Of a stretch of 64,000 nt of DNA, positions 8,259 through 17,575 are shown one piece after another. Under the pieces are notes generated by a model. The model was not told the origin of the DNA. It did no database searches and worked only from the letters and a program-made list of their open reading frames with translations. Source of the DNA: Mesostigma viride (lineage: Eukaryota; Streptophyta; Mesostigmatophyceae; Mesostigmatales; Mesostigmataceae). The DNA lies in the NCBI GenBank assembly GCA_009746045.1, contig RPFO01000017.1:1665452-1729451 (forward strand), in the 5' to 3' direction. Made by a program: the position numbers and the translations under genes. The stretch's first letter is position 1; each line of letters opens with the position of its first letter.

Positions 8259-10768
8259 GACGTAAGGACAAGAACTGGAATGTGCTGAGGCCTCAGGTGG
8301 GGCTGAAGGTCAGGATGTGGAAGGAACCATCTATTCCAGGCAAGCGGGGGAAGTGGCAGGATGGGGTTGTCACTCGTGTGGAGGAAGCTAACAGATCTTG
8401 CCTGGTGGCTTTGGAAAAGGATCCAAGGCACGTGTACAGGTTGTCCTGGGCTCATGTCAAGGAAAGAAGGCCACATGCAATCTGGCCTGCAGACGGGCCA
8501 GGCCCTCCCAGCTGGGTTGAGGAGCCAGGCCAGAGCCAGGCAGCAGCAGCTAACAATCCTCTGGTGGTGGATGATGGTCTGTCCCTGCTGGAAGATGACG
8601 AGCAGGAGGCTGCTGAAGCAACTGTCACAAGGCCAGAGGGGACGGGGCAGCCACCTAAGGCCCGGGGGCCTCTCATGGCGGACGTCATCCGAGCACTCAT
8701 GCGCAGCAAACATGATCCCAAGGTATCCAAGCTCACGGGGTGGGGGTCGTGCTGGGCAGCTACAATGGAGGTAGATACCAACTCACAGGTGTCTGTCATC
8801 AGGGAAGAGGATGCTGTAGGCTTACAGATGTCCCATCCCAGTTGCCTTGCTGTGTCTGATTTCTCAGGAAAGGTGTCCATGAAGATCCTTGGGGAAGTGA
8901 GTGTGCCTATCTTAGGGGTGCCCACCACGTTCTGTGTGGTAGAGGGCTATCAGGGGCCTGCCATTCTGGGTCAGAACTTCTTGTGCATGCCAGGGGTTAC
9001 TTTGACCTCTGATGAGTTGGCACTAGAAGGCAGGGGCAGCCTCCCCCTTGAAAGATATCACTATTCCCAGGGTCTTGCAGTGGCGGTGAAGGCTGTTAGG
9101 AGTCAGCCAGCTGAGGGTCCTCAAGGTCAGGAGCCCATAGCTGAGGACTTGTTGATAATCCCAACCACCTTTGATCCAAGGCAGTTAGGGGTAAACAGGT
9201 ACCAGATAGCTGCTCACAGTCCTATTCCCTGGCGCCAGCTAGTCGAGATGATGCAAAGCCCCAAGATGGCTAAGGCATGGACTCTTGGCTTTGTTGCTTC
9301 TGGGCATGAGTGGATAGTTTCCAACTGTGCAGAACCTGTGGATGAGCTGCCAGAAGTTCACCAGCTGCTCAGATTGATGTTTGTCCTCAAGCTCAAGGAG
9401 GTAGATGGTGTCCAGGTGCCACATGTCAGACCAGTTGTAACCGAGTATCATGGCACTGGCCAGTTGTTAGATGAGGAGCTCTATACTCCAGGGATGCTGC
9501 ATGACACGTGGAGGATTCTGCTGTGTATATTTCTGTCTTTTCTGGTTAAGGGTGTGCCCTATAGCTCTGTGCTGATTGATTTCAAGAGGGCTTTTCTCAA
9601 GGGTGACCAAGATCAGGCTAGGCAGACTTGGAGAGATATCCCTCCTTTCTTTGTGACTGTACCTGCTGTATGGAGAGCAGAGATAAAGGCCAGGTACCTG
9701 AGAATTCTGAAAGGGTTGGAAGGTCTCAGGTCCAGTCCCATTATCTGGAGAAAGAGCCTAGAGAAATTCTTGAAGAATACTTGTGGGTTTTCTGTGTCTC
9801 CAGTGGATCCCTGTTTGTTCCAAGGGTCCCACAATGGCCTTCCTGTCTTTGCCTCACTGCATGGTGATGACCTGCATCTCATAGGTCCACCAGACTGGGT
9901 TGAGGCTGTCTTGGCTAAGATCCAGAAGCGGTTTGAGCTGGGTAAGATACAGCACATGGTGGAGAATGAGCCTATGGTCTTCTGTGGCATGCAGGCTACG
10001 TTGTTCCAAGCCAAGGGCTCGTGGTTCATCAGGATGGAGGGTGGTAAGGACTACCCACAGCAGATTGTAGATGCATTGCAGGAGCCCATCACGCAGGCTA
10101 GGTGTGCTACCATCAGGGGCATGCTGGCATGGCTTGCAAGTATATGTGCCCCTGACTTGCTGGTTCTGAGTCGACTTACTGATTCCCAGCTGGTTGAGGT
10201 GGGTGCTGAGAGTGTGGTGCAGGCTGTCATGATGTCTCCCCCTCTCATACTGGGTCCTGTGGATTTGTACAAGCCCCTTGACATGGTTCTCTATGTGGAC
10301 AGTTCTATGGATAATAGGAAGGTCACAGAGGTCAGGGGCAGGGCAGCAGCATTAGTTACCCTGGAGCAAGATCACACCTCACTTGTTACCTGGTACAGTC
10401 GGTTGCAGAACAGGGTTACACCCAGCAGTGATATTGCTGAGTGCAGGGCAATCTGTGAAGGGCTGCATACTGCTCTTTACTTGAGGGAGCTCTTCTACCA
10501 GCTATGTCAAGTGGCTTCCTGTAGGTTGCAGCTGCACACACTGGTGAGGACTGATAGCATGGGCATGGTGCAATTTGTGCACAGGCAGCTGGCCAGAAGC
10601 AGGGACCTTGACTACTTGTTGCTCAAGGAGATGTCCTACCTAGCTCACATTGAACATGTGCCTGGTGTGGACAACCCTGCAGATGCCCTCACCAAGCTGG
10701 AGGAGAAGGCGGAGAGGCAGTACCCCCTGCTCCGTGGGCTCATGGACCCCTTACACGGGCGGCCATAG
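8243..10768 (+). CDS. Pol part 2: integrase C-terminus, retropepsin-like domain, RT and RNase H
   Basis: The frame opens right after TAG at 8240-8242. Domains in order are: a basic integrase tail (VGLKVRMWKEP); a retropepsin-like segment around residues 175-265 with MEVDTNSQVSVI in place of DTG and the usual hydrophobic AILGQNFL end; a reverse transcriptase with LIDFKRAFLKGD and LHGDDLHLIG (HGDD instead of YVDD); and a copia RNase H with YVDSSMDNRK, TWYSRLQNRVTPSSDIAECR and VPGVDNPADALTK. It ends with TAG at 10766-10768. The DTN catalytic triplet would be expected to impair a classical protease. The protease-like segment lies after integrase, unlike standard copia order. Confidence 0.88.
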   Translation, partial: VFAQLRRKDKNWNVLRPQVGLKVRMWKEPSIPGKRGKWQDGVVTRVEEANRSCLVALEKDPRHVYRLSWAHVKERRPHAIWPADGPGPPSWVEEPGQSQAAAANNPLVVDDGLSLLEDDEQEAAEATVTRPEGTGQPPKARGPLMADVIRALMRSKHDPKVSKLTGWGSCWAATMEVDTNSQVSVIREEDAVGLQMSHPSCLAVSDFSGKVSMKILGEVSVPILGVPTTFCVVEGYQGPAILGQNFLCMPGVTLTSDELALEGRGSLPLERYHYSQGLAVAVKAVRSQPAEGPQGQEPIAEDLLIIPTTFDPRQLGVNRYQIAAHSPIPWRQLVEMMQSPKMAKAWTLGFVASGHEWIVSNCAEPVDELPEVHQLLRLMFVLKLKEVDGVQVPHVRPVVTEYHGTGQLLDEELYTPGMLHDTWRILLCIFLSFLVKGVPYSSVLIDFKRAFLKGDQDQARQTWRDIPPFFVTVPAVWRAEIKARYLRILKGLEGLRSSPIIWRKSLEKFLKNTCGFSVSPVDPCLFQGSHNGLPVFASLHGDDLHLIGPPDWVEAVLAKIQKRFELGKIQHMVENEPMVFCGMQATLFQAKGSWFIRMEGGKDYPQQIVDALQEPITQARCATIRGMLAWLASICAPDLLVLSRLTDSQLVEVGAESVVQAVMMSPPLILGPVDLYKPLDMVLYVDSSMDNRKVTEVRGRAAALVTLEQDHTSLVTWYSRLQNRVTPSSDIAECRAICEGLHTALYLRELFYQLCQVASCRLQLHTLVRTDSMGMVQFVHRQLARSRDLDYLLLKEMSYLAHIEHVPGVDNPADALTKLEEKAERQYPLLRGLMDPLHGRP

Positions 10769-10878
10769 AGACCAGGCCTTGCTTCAGCTTGGGTGTCCCC
10801 AGTGGGCTGCTTGACCAAAGTACCAAGTGGTGACTGGTGCTTACTGGTTGACAGCCGGTCCTTCAGGGTTAGGTACAC

Positions 10879-10883
10879 CCTCC
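10879..10883. other. Target-site duplication CCTCC, left copy
   Basis: CCTCC precedes the second palindromic element and is repeated immediately after it at 11778-11782. Confidence 0.92.
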
Positions 10884-11777
10884 AGTTAGGTGAAATAGTG
10901 CCGGAACCTTTTTTGCCGTTGGGGCAAATCGGTCCGGAACACTATTTTGCCCGGAATCACCACTTCCGAGCACCCAAGTTAATTCGGCCGAATTAACTTG
11001 GGTGCTCGGAAGTGGTGATTCCGGGCAAAATAGTGTTCCGGACCGATTTGCCCCAACGGCAAAAAAGGTTCCGGCACTATTTCACCTAACTAAAACCTGG
11101 CCCCGTGGAGGGGGAGTCGAATAGACCTGGAGACAACCGCCTGGGCTAGTGCACGCAAATGATATTGCGTCGGAACTGTCTCTGGCAGGTTTCGAACCCC
11201 TGACCTCCAAGGTGCACAGGTCTTAGTTAGGTGAAATAGTGCCGGAACCTTTTTGCCGTTGGGGCAAATCGGTCCGGAACACTATTTTGCCCGGAATCAC
11301 CACTTCCGAGCACCCAAGTTAATTCGGCCGAATTAACTTGGGTGCTCGGAAGTGGTGATTCCGGGCAAAATAGTGTTCCGGACCGATTTGCCCCAACGGC
11401 AAAAAGGTTCCGGCACTATTTCACCTAACTAAGACCTGTGCACCTTGGAGGTCAGGGGTTCGAAACCTGCCAGAGACAGTTCCGACGCAATATCATTTGC
11501 GTGCACTAGCCCAGGCGGTTATCTCCAGGTCTATTCGACTCCCCCTCCACGGGGCCAGGTTTTAGTTAGGTGAAATAGTGCCGGAACCTTTTTTTTTGCC
11601 GTTGGGGCAAATCGGTCCGGAACACTATTTTGCCCGGAATCACCACTTCCGAGCACCCAAGTTAATTCGGCCGAATTAACTTGGGTGCTCGGAAGTGGTG
11701 ATTCCGGGCAAAATAGTGTTCCGGACCGATTTGCCCCAACGGCAAAAAAAAAGGTTCCGGCACTATTTCACCTAACT
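10884..11777. mobile_element. Palindromic element 2 (P-S-P-S'-P) in the 3' untranslated region of copia-1
   Basis: The plan is that of the element at 5999: palindromes at 10884-11091 (208 bp), 11225-11430 (206 bp) and 11564-11777 (214 bp), each starting AGTTAGG and ending CCTAACT, with spacers 11092-11224 and 11431-11563 as inverted copies. The three palindromes differ mainly in a T run of 6, 5 or 9 bases, and each T run is matched by an A run of the same length in its own other arm. The spacer has GGTTCGAAACC in the tRNA-like position. It shares AATTCGGCCGAATT and the adjoining GAGCACCCAAGTT with element 1 but differs in its outer arms, so this is a related subfamily and not a copy. Confidence 0.9.
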
Positions 11778-11782
11778 CCTCC

Positions 11783-12662
11783 TGGACAGGAGTTGGTGTG
11801 GAATGTCACTCCTACCAGCTGAGAATCATGCCTGGCCCTCCCCATGGGGTTCAGAAGAGTCGCCAGGACTTAAGTCGACGCCTTTGGCCTCAAACAGTTA
11901 GGCCATGCAAGGGCAACCCGAATGTTGGTTCTTACAGGTTGCTGTACATATGTTTTCTAGTGCTTGTTTCCAACCTGTTGCTAATAAAGAACCTGGTTGA
12001 GTGACCATGTGGAACATGGTTGCCAGGGGGCCACATTCTGGGTTATATAATGCTTGAATAAAACATAATCATGTCATGTCATTCTCATGTTGTTCCCATG
12101 GTTGCATGTAATGTTTCTCTTGTGTAAAGTTCCAGGTCACCTATAAACCTGGAGGTTGGGGTGGGGTTCAATTCCCCAGCAGAGCCACAGCCTGGCATGA
12201 GTGATTCCTGGGCTTAACACCCAGTGAAGACATGGGCTCCCCAATAAGGCAGTATTTGTACAGGTGCTACCTGAGTCTCTTTGAGCATAAAAGGGAAAGG
12301 CTGGCCAAGGCGGGCGCCATAAGAACGGGCGCCTGTGATAACTGTGAAAGATCAGGAACTCACAATAGTACGTTCTTGGCATCCTGTAATCCCAGCCATT
12401 GGACTAGGTAATGTGCCTTGACTTTAATCTAGCACCAAGTTCCCAAGGAAAGGTTGGGAGCTGACCAAGGGGTCAGGGGATAACCTGGGGTGACCTCTGA
12501 TTCACTGGCCAGTACACCTAGCCTGGTCCAAGGGCAGATATGTTGTTACCCAAAGGAGGCAGGAACCTGGGCCCTCAAAGGTCTGATCAACCTCAAGGGA
12601 CCAAGCGGTCTGTGGCTGAGTGGGCACAAGCAAGGTTAGGCTTGTTTCAAGCTGGTCCAGCT
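11783..12662 (+). other. Noncoding 3' region of copia-1
   Basis: No ORF shows motifs. The region contains AATAAAG-type and TGTAA motifs around 11980-12130 that could serve in 3'-end formation. Near 12150 there is a perfect T-arm-like hairpin, TGGGG-TTCAATT-CCCCA, preceded by CCTGGAGGTTGGGG, which resembles the tRNA-like part of the palindromic-element spacers. Confidence 0.6.
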
Positions 12663-12682
12663 CCAAAAGAAGAAAGGGTTGG
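12663..12682 (+). promoter_or_regulatory. Polypurine tract of copia-1
   Basis: The purine-rich run CCAAAAGAAGAAAGGGTTGG directly abuts the 3' LTR, the normal place for the plus-strand primer of LTR retrotransposons. Confidence 0.75.
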
Positions 12683-13329
12683 AGTTAGCATTTTGGGCAA
12701 CCAATATGCTAAGTGGATGCAGTTTGGAAAGACCTTTCCAACGCCGTGCTGACCGCCTGAAACAGACAAGGGACGAGAAAGATATGAGGTCCCGAAGTCC
12801 TAGCCGTCCGTGGCCGACTAGGGTACAGTCCTCTGGTATAGTGGACAGGACACGTGGCAGGCCGTGCCTGCACAGGCTTAGCCTGACTATCACGTGACTG
12901 TGGTCCACGTAGACCAGAGGAGCAGCAGCCTGTGGCTGGTGGAAAACAGGACTGGCACAGGTCTGCAAGGATACTAGGCCTTGCAGGCTTGTGACAGGTC
13001 CTGTACTTCCTAGGTTGCAGAGTCTAGGCAAATCCAGTTCGTCCTGGCTCTGCACTGATGCCAGTGGACGTTGAGGATTTGCTTGCCTGCCTGCACGTGC
13101 CTCGTCACGCCGATGGGAACGAGGAACAACGCAAAGGATATAGCTTGGTCATGGGGGATGACCAGCGATCTTGGCAATCACGAACCGAGGCTCCCACATT
13201 GGACGTGGAACCGCTCACCGTGGTCGTGGCTTGGTGCACGGGTTAAAGGTTGCTGCCTTTGCAACTTTGGCTTATCCCGTTGTGTGGCGTGAGAGACCAG
13301 GAACTCACAGTTCTGGCTGCTCGCTAACT
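12683..13329 (+). repeat. 3' LTR of copia-1
   Basis: This 647-bp copy of 3076-3722 differs by three substitutions that I can see. It ends GCTAACT and is followed by the TSD TACAT (13330-13334), after which the satellite resumes in register. Confidence 0.95.
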
Positions 13330-16300
13330 TACATCCACCGCGCAACCACGGGGCGGCTGCACTCACATGTACACACACCATGCACGCAAGGGGCGGCTGC
13401 ACACACACGTACATACACCGCGCACGCAAGGGGCGGCTGCACACACACGTACACACACCATGCACGCAAGGGCCGGCATGCACACACACGTACATCCACC
13501 GCGCACGCAAGGGGCAACTGCACACACACGTACACACACCATGCACGGAAGGGACGGCTGCACACAAACGTACATACACCGCGCACGCAAGGGCGGCTGC
13601 ACTCACATGTACATACACCATGCACGCAAGGGGCGGCTGCACACACATGTACATACACCATGCACGCAAGGGGCGAGTGCACACACACGTACATACACCG
13701 CGCCTGCAAGGGACGCCTGCACACACACGTACACACACCATGCACGCTTGGGGCGACGGCACATGTACATCCACCGCGCACGCAAGGGGCGATCGTGCAC
13801 ACACACGTACATCCACCGCGCACGCAAGGGGCGGCTGCACACACATGTACACACACCATGCACGCAAGGGGCGGCTGCACACACACGTACATACACCGCG
13901 CACGCAAGGGGCGGCTGCACACACACGTACACACACCATGCACGCAAGGGCCGGCATGCACACACACGTACATCCACAGCGCACGCAAGGGGCAACTGCA
14001 CACACACGTACACACACCATGCACGGAAGGGGCGGCTGCACACACATGTACATCCACCGCGCACGCAAGGGGCGGCTGCACACACACGTACATCCACCGC
14101 GCACGCAAGGGCCGGCTGCACTCACATGTACATACACCGCGCATGCAAGGGGCGGCTGCACACACACGTACACACACCATGCACGCAAGGGCCGGCATGC
14201 ACACACACGTACATACACTGCGCACGCACGGGGCGACTGCACACACATGTACATACACCATGCACGCAAGGGGCGGCTGCACACACATGTACATACACCG
14301 CGCACGCAAGGGGCGAGTGCAAACACATGTATGTACATACACCGCGCACGCAAGGGGCAACTGCACACACATGTACATCCACCGCGCACGCAAGGGGCGG
14401 CTGCACACACATGTACATACACCATGCAGGCAAGGACAAGGATGCACACACATGTACACACACCATGCACGAAAGGGGCGGCTGCACACACACGTACATA
14501 CACCGCGCACGCAAGGGGCGGCTGCACACACATGTACATACACCATGCACGCAAGGACAAGGATGCACACACATGTACACACACCATGCACGCAAGGGGC
14601 GGCTGCACACACACGTACATACACAATGCACGCTTGGGGCGACGGCACTCACATGTACATACAGTACACCATGCACGCAAGGACAAGGATGCACACACAT
14701 GTACATACACCGCGCACGCAAGGGGCGGCTGCACACACATGTACATACACCGCGCACGCAAGGGGCGAGTGCGCACACACGTACATACACCGCGCACGCA
14801 AGGGGCGAGTGCACACACACGTACATACACCGCGCACGCTGTTGGGCCGGCTGCACTCACATGTACATACACCATGCACGCAAGGGGCGGCTGCACACAC
14901 ATGTACACAAACCATGCACGGAAGGGACGGCTGCACACAAACGTACATCCACCGCGCACGCAAGGGCCGGCTGCACACACACGTAAACTACACACACCAT
15001 GCACGCAAGGGCCGGCTGCACACACATGCACGTACACACACCATGCACGCAAGGGGCGGCTGCACACACATCAGTACACACACCATGCACGCAAGGGGCG
15101 GCTGCACACACACGTACACACACCGCGCACGTAGATCCACCGCGCACGCAAGGGACGGCTACCCACACACGTACATCCACTGCGCACGCACGGGGCGACT
15201 GCACACACATGTACATACACCATGCACGCAAGGGGCGGCTGCACACACACGTACATACACCGCGCACGCAAGGGGCGAGTGCAAACACATGTACATACAC
15301 CATGCACGCAAGGGACGGCATGCACAGAAACGTACATACACCGCGCACGCAAGGGGCAACTGCACACACACGTACACACACCATGCACGGAAGGGACGGC
15401 TGCACTCACATGTATTTACACTGCGCACGCAAGGGGCGGCTGCACACACACGTACATACACCGCGCACGCAAGGGGCGAGTGCAAACACATGTACATACA
15501 CCGCGCACGCAAGGGGCAACTGCCCACACATGTACATACACTGCGCACGCAAGGGGCGGCTGCACAGAAACGTACACACACCGCGCACGCAAGGCCCGGC
15601 TGCACTCACATGTACACACACCATGCACGCAAGGGGCGGCTGCACACACATGTACATACACCGCGCACGTAGATCCACCGCGCACGCAAGGGACGGCTAC
15701 CCACACACGTACATCCACTGCGCACGCACGGGGCGACTGCACACACATGTACATACACCATGCACGCAAGGGGCGGCTGCACACACATGTACATACACCG
15801 CGCACGCAAGGGGCGAGTGCAAACACATGTACATACACCATGCACGCAAGGGACGGCATGCACAGAAACGTACATACACCGCGCACGCAAGGGGCAACTG
15901 CACACACACGTACACACACCATGCACGGAAGGGACGGCTGCACTCACATGTATTTACACTGCGCACGCAAGGGGCGGCTGCACACACACGTACATACACC
16001 GCGCACGCACGGGGCGACTGCACACACATGTACATACACCATGCACGCAAGGGGCGGCTGCACACACATGTACATCCACCGCGCACGCAAGGGGCGAGTG
16101 CAAACACATGTACATACACCGCGCACGCAAGGGGCAACTGCCCACACATGTACATCCACCGCGCACGCAAGGGCCGGCTGCACTCACATGTACATACACC
16201 GCGCACGCAACTTAGGGGCGGCTGCACACACACGTACACACACCATGCACGCAAGGGCCGGCATGCACACACACGTACATACACCGCGCACGCAAGGGGC

Positions 16301-16538
16301 GGCTGCACAGAAACGTACACACACCGCGCACGCAAGGGCCGGCTGCACTCACATGTACATACACCGCGCACGCAAGGGGCGGCTGCACACACACGTACAC
16401 ACACCATGCACGCAAGGGCCGGCATGCACACACACGTACATACACCGCGCACGCAAGGGGCGGCTGCACAGAAACGTACACACACCGCGCACGCTGTTGG
16501 GCCGGCTGCACACACATGTACATACACCTTGCACGTAC
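13330..16538. repeat. 40-bp satellite array, right block
   Basis: This is the continuation of the left block on the other side of the retrotransposon. Local variants include ACAAGGATGCACACACATG units near 14430-14690, and a roughly 360-bp internal duplication offset by 538 bp (near 15121 and 15659, both with GTAGATCCACCGCGCACGC). The array decays into CA-rich sequence after 16530. The long HTHVHTPCTQG-type and CVCSRPLRA-type frames are repeat artefacts on the two strands. Confidence 0.97.
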
Positions 16539-16690
16539 AACACACAACACACACACACACAACAAAAAATTATATACACACACACACGCACACGCACACG
16601 CACACGCACACGCACACGGACACGCACACGCATAACACACACAACACACACAACACACACACGCACATGTGAACAACACACACACACAAC
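16539..16690. repeat. CA/CACG microsatellite at the satellite edge
   Basis: Mixed (AC)n, (CACG)n and ACACACA interruptions form a low-complexity border between the satellite and single-copy sequence. Confidence 0.9.
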
Positions 16691-16788
16691 AATTATAATA
16701 TTAGTAACAAAATAGTAATAAAGTATTTGCAAGCGTACTTCGTGTGAATTATGTGTAGACGAGAATAGAAGCTAAACAAAACTCTAAT

Positions 16789-16856
16789 GGAGAAAGAGGG
16801 ATTCGAACCCTTGGGAAAGTTACCCCATACATAGCATTCCACTCGGACATTTCTCC
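16789..16856 (-). pseudogene. tRNA-Ser-like gene with internal deletion
   Basis: On the minus strand the 68-nt segment starts GGAGAAA and ends TTTCTCC, a perfect 7-bp acceptor stem. It has AGGGTTCGAATCCCT as T-arm and a long variable arm ATGGGGTAACTTTCCCA, typical of type II tRNAs. The D-loop and 5' anticodon stem are missing: TCCGAGTGG runs straight into AATGCTATGTA. From memory this resembles plastid tRNA-Ser(GGA), with a deletion between two TGG triplets. It is too short to fold as a normal tRNA-Ser, so it is called a pseudogene. A plastid insertion or a degraded nuclear copy are both possible. Confidence 0.55.
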
Positions 16857-16875
16857 GAAAAAAAGGTCACGTAAG

Positions 16876-16946
16876 CTAAGGGTGGAGAGTTAAGGGTGTA
16901 GGTTGTAGGATGTATGGTGTAGGGTGTAGGGTGTAGGGTGTAGGGT
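16876..16946 (+). repeat. Degenerate TTTAGGG-like 7-mer array
   Basis: About ten successive heptamers in register read CTAAGGG, TGGAGAG, TTAAGGG, TGTAGGT, TGTAGGA, TGTATGG and then four TGTAGGG. The period and the AGGG ending match plant-type telomeric TTTAGGG with a T-to-G change. It lies about 340 bp from the edge of the satellite. Confidence 0.65.
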
Positions 16947-17254
16947 GTCTTGAGCTTTCTATTTTGAGATCAATAGATAGTCCCCTTCCATGATCATGTG
17001 CGTGAGCTGGTTATGATTTTCATCTATGGCGTGTGTGGCCACATCGTGTATTTACAACAACTTTCTAGCCATGGATAACTAGTACAAGGTAAAAACGTGT
17101 TGGTTCCAGAATACATGTGATCGCTGCATTGTCATCTACAATGTACAAATCAATTACTTAAAAGCTACGGATTTCGGGGCTAAGTTTTTGTGGGTAGAGA
17201 TTGGCAAGGGTGTTTTTATCTTGCCACTTGGTCACTTGGTGTGCATTACGTCTG

Positions 17255-17575
17255 TTCGTGCGTTGGACTCAAAAAACTGTCCGTGTGTGGTGGTGGACTT
17301 TTCCTCACGGGCAGTCGCCATACGTCATACAAGCACTTGTTCGGCGTACCACTAGCTCATGGATGTCACCATTTTAATTTTGCGTTGTAACAGCATTTCT
17401 CGGAGCCAACGGCCGTTGGACTCAAAAAACTGACCGTGTGTGGTGGTGGACTTTTCCTCACGGGCAGTCGCCATATGTCATACAAGCACTTGTTCGGCGT
17501 ACCACTAGCTCGTGGATGTCACCATTGTAATTTTGCGTTGTAACAGCATTTCTCGGAGCCAACGGCCGTTGGACT
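17255..17575. repeat. Tandem duplication of about 160 bp with CCAACGGCCGTTGG boundaries
   Basis: The segment from GTTGGACTCAAAAAACTG through CATTTCTCGGAGCCAACGGCC occurs twice (about 17253-17411 and 17412-17571). Copies are joined at the 14-bp palindrome CCAACGGCCGTTGG. Diverged third and fourth partial copies follow to about 18100. A short ORF inside is not conserved between copies. Confidence 0.85.

Larger units (their letters stand above)
3076..13329 (+). mobile_element. Young copia-type LTR retrotransposon (copia-1) inside the satellite
   Basis: The element has 647-bp direct LTRs, a 5-bp TSD (TACAT), a CCHC Gag, an integrase with D, D and E motifs, a retropepsin-like segment, a reverse transcriptase with a GDD core and a copia-style RNase H, all on the plus strand. 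The LTRs differ at three positions that I can see (near 3413, 3500 and 3572), so insertion is recent. Two palindromic elements (5999-6883 and 10884-11777) are inserted in it; without them it is about 8.5 kb. LTR ends are AGTTAGC and GCTAACT, not the usual TG...CA. The copy is probably non-autonomous now because gag is interrupted and pol has a frame break. Confidence 0.93.

Noticed and set aside
1-16538. CRISPR-like array
   Set aside because: Units are contiguous tandem repeats with no unique spacers, in eukaryotic DNA.
13171-16715. ORFs up to 833 codons across the right satellite block
   Set aside because: Same satellite artefact, one fused to LTR sequence upstream.
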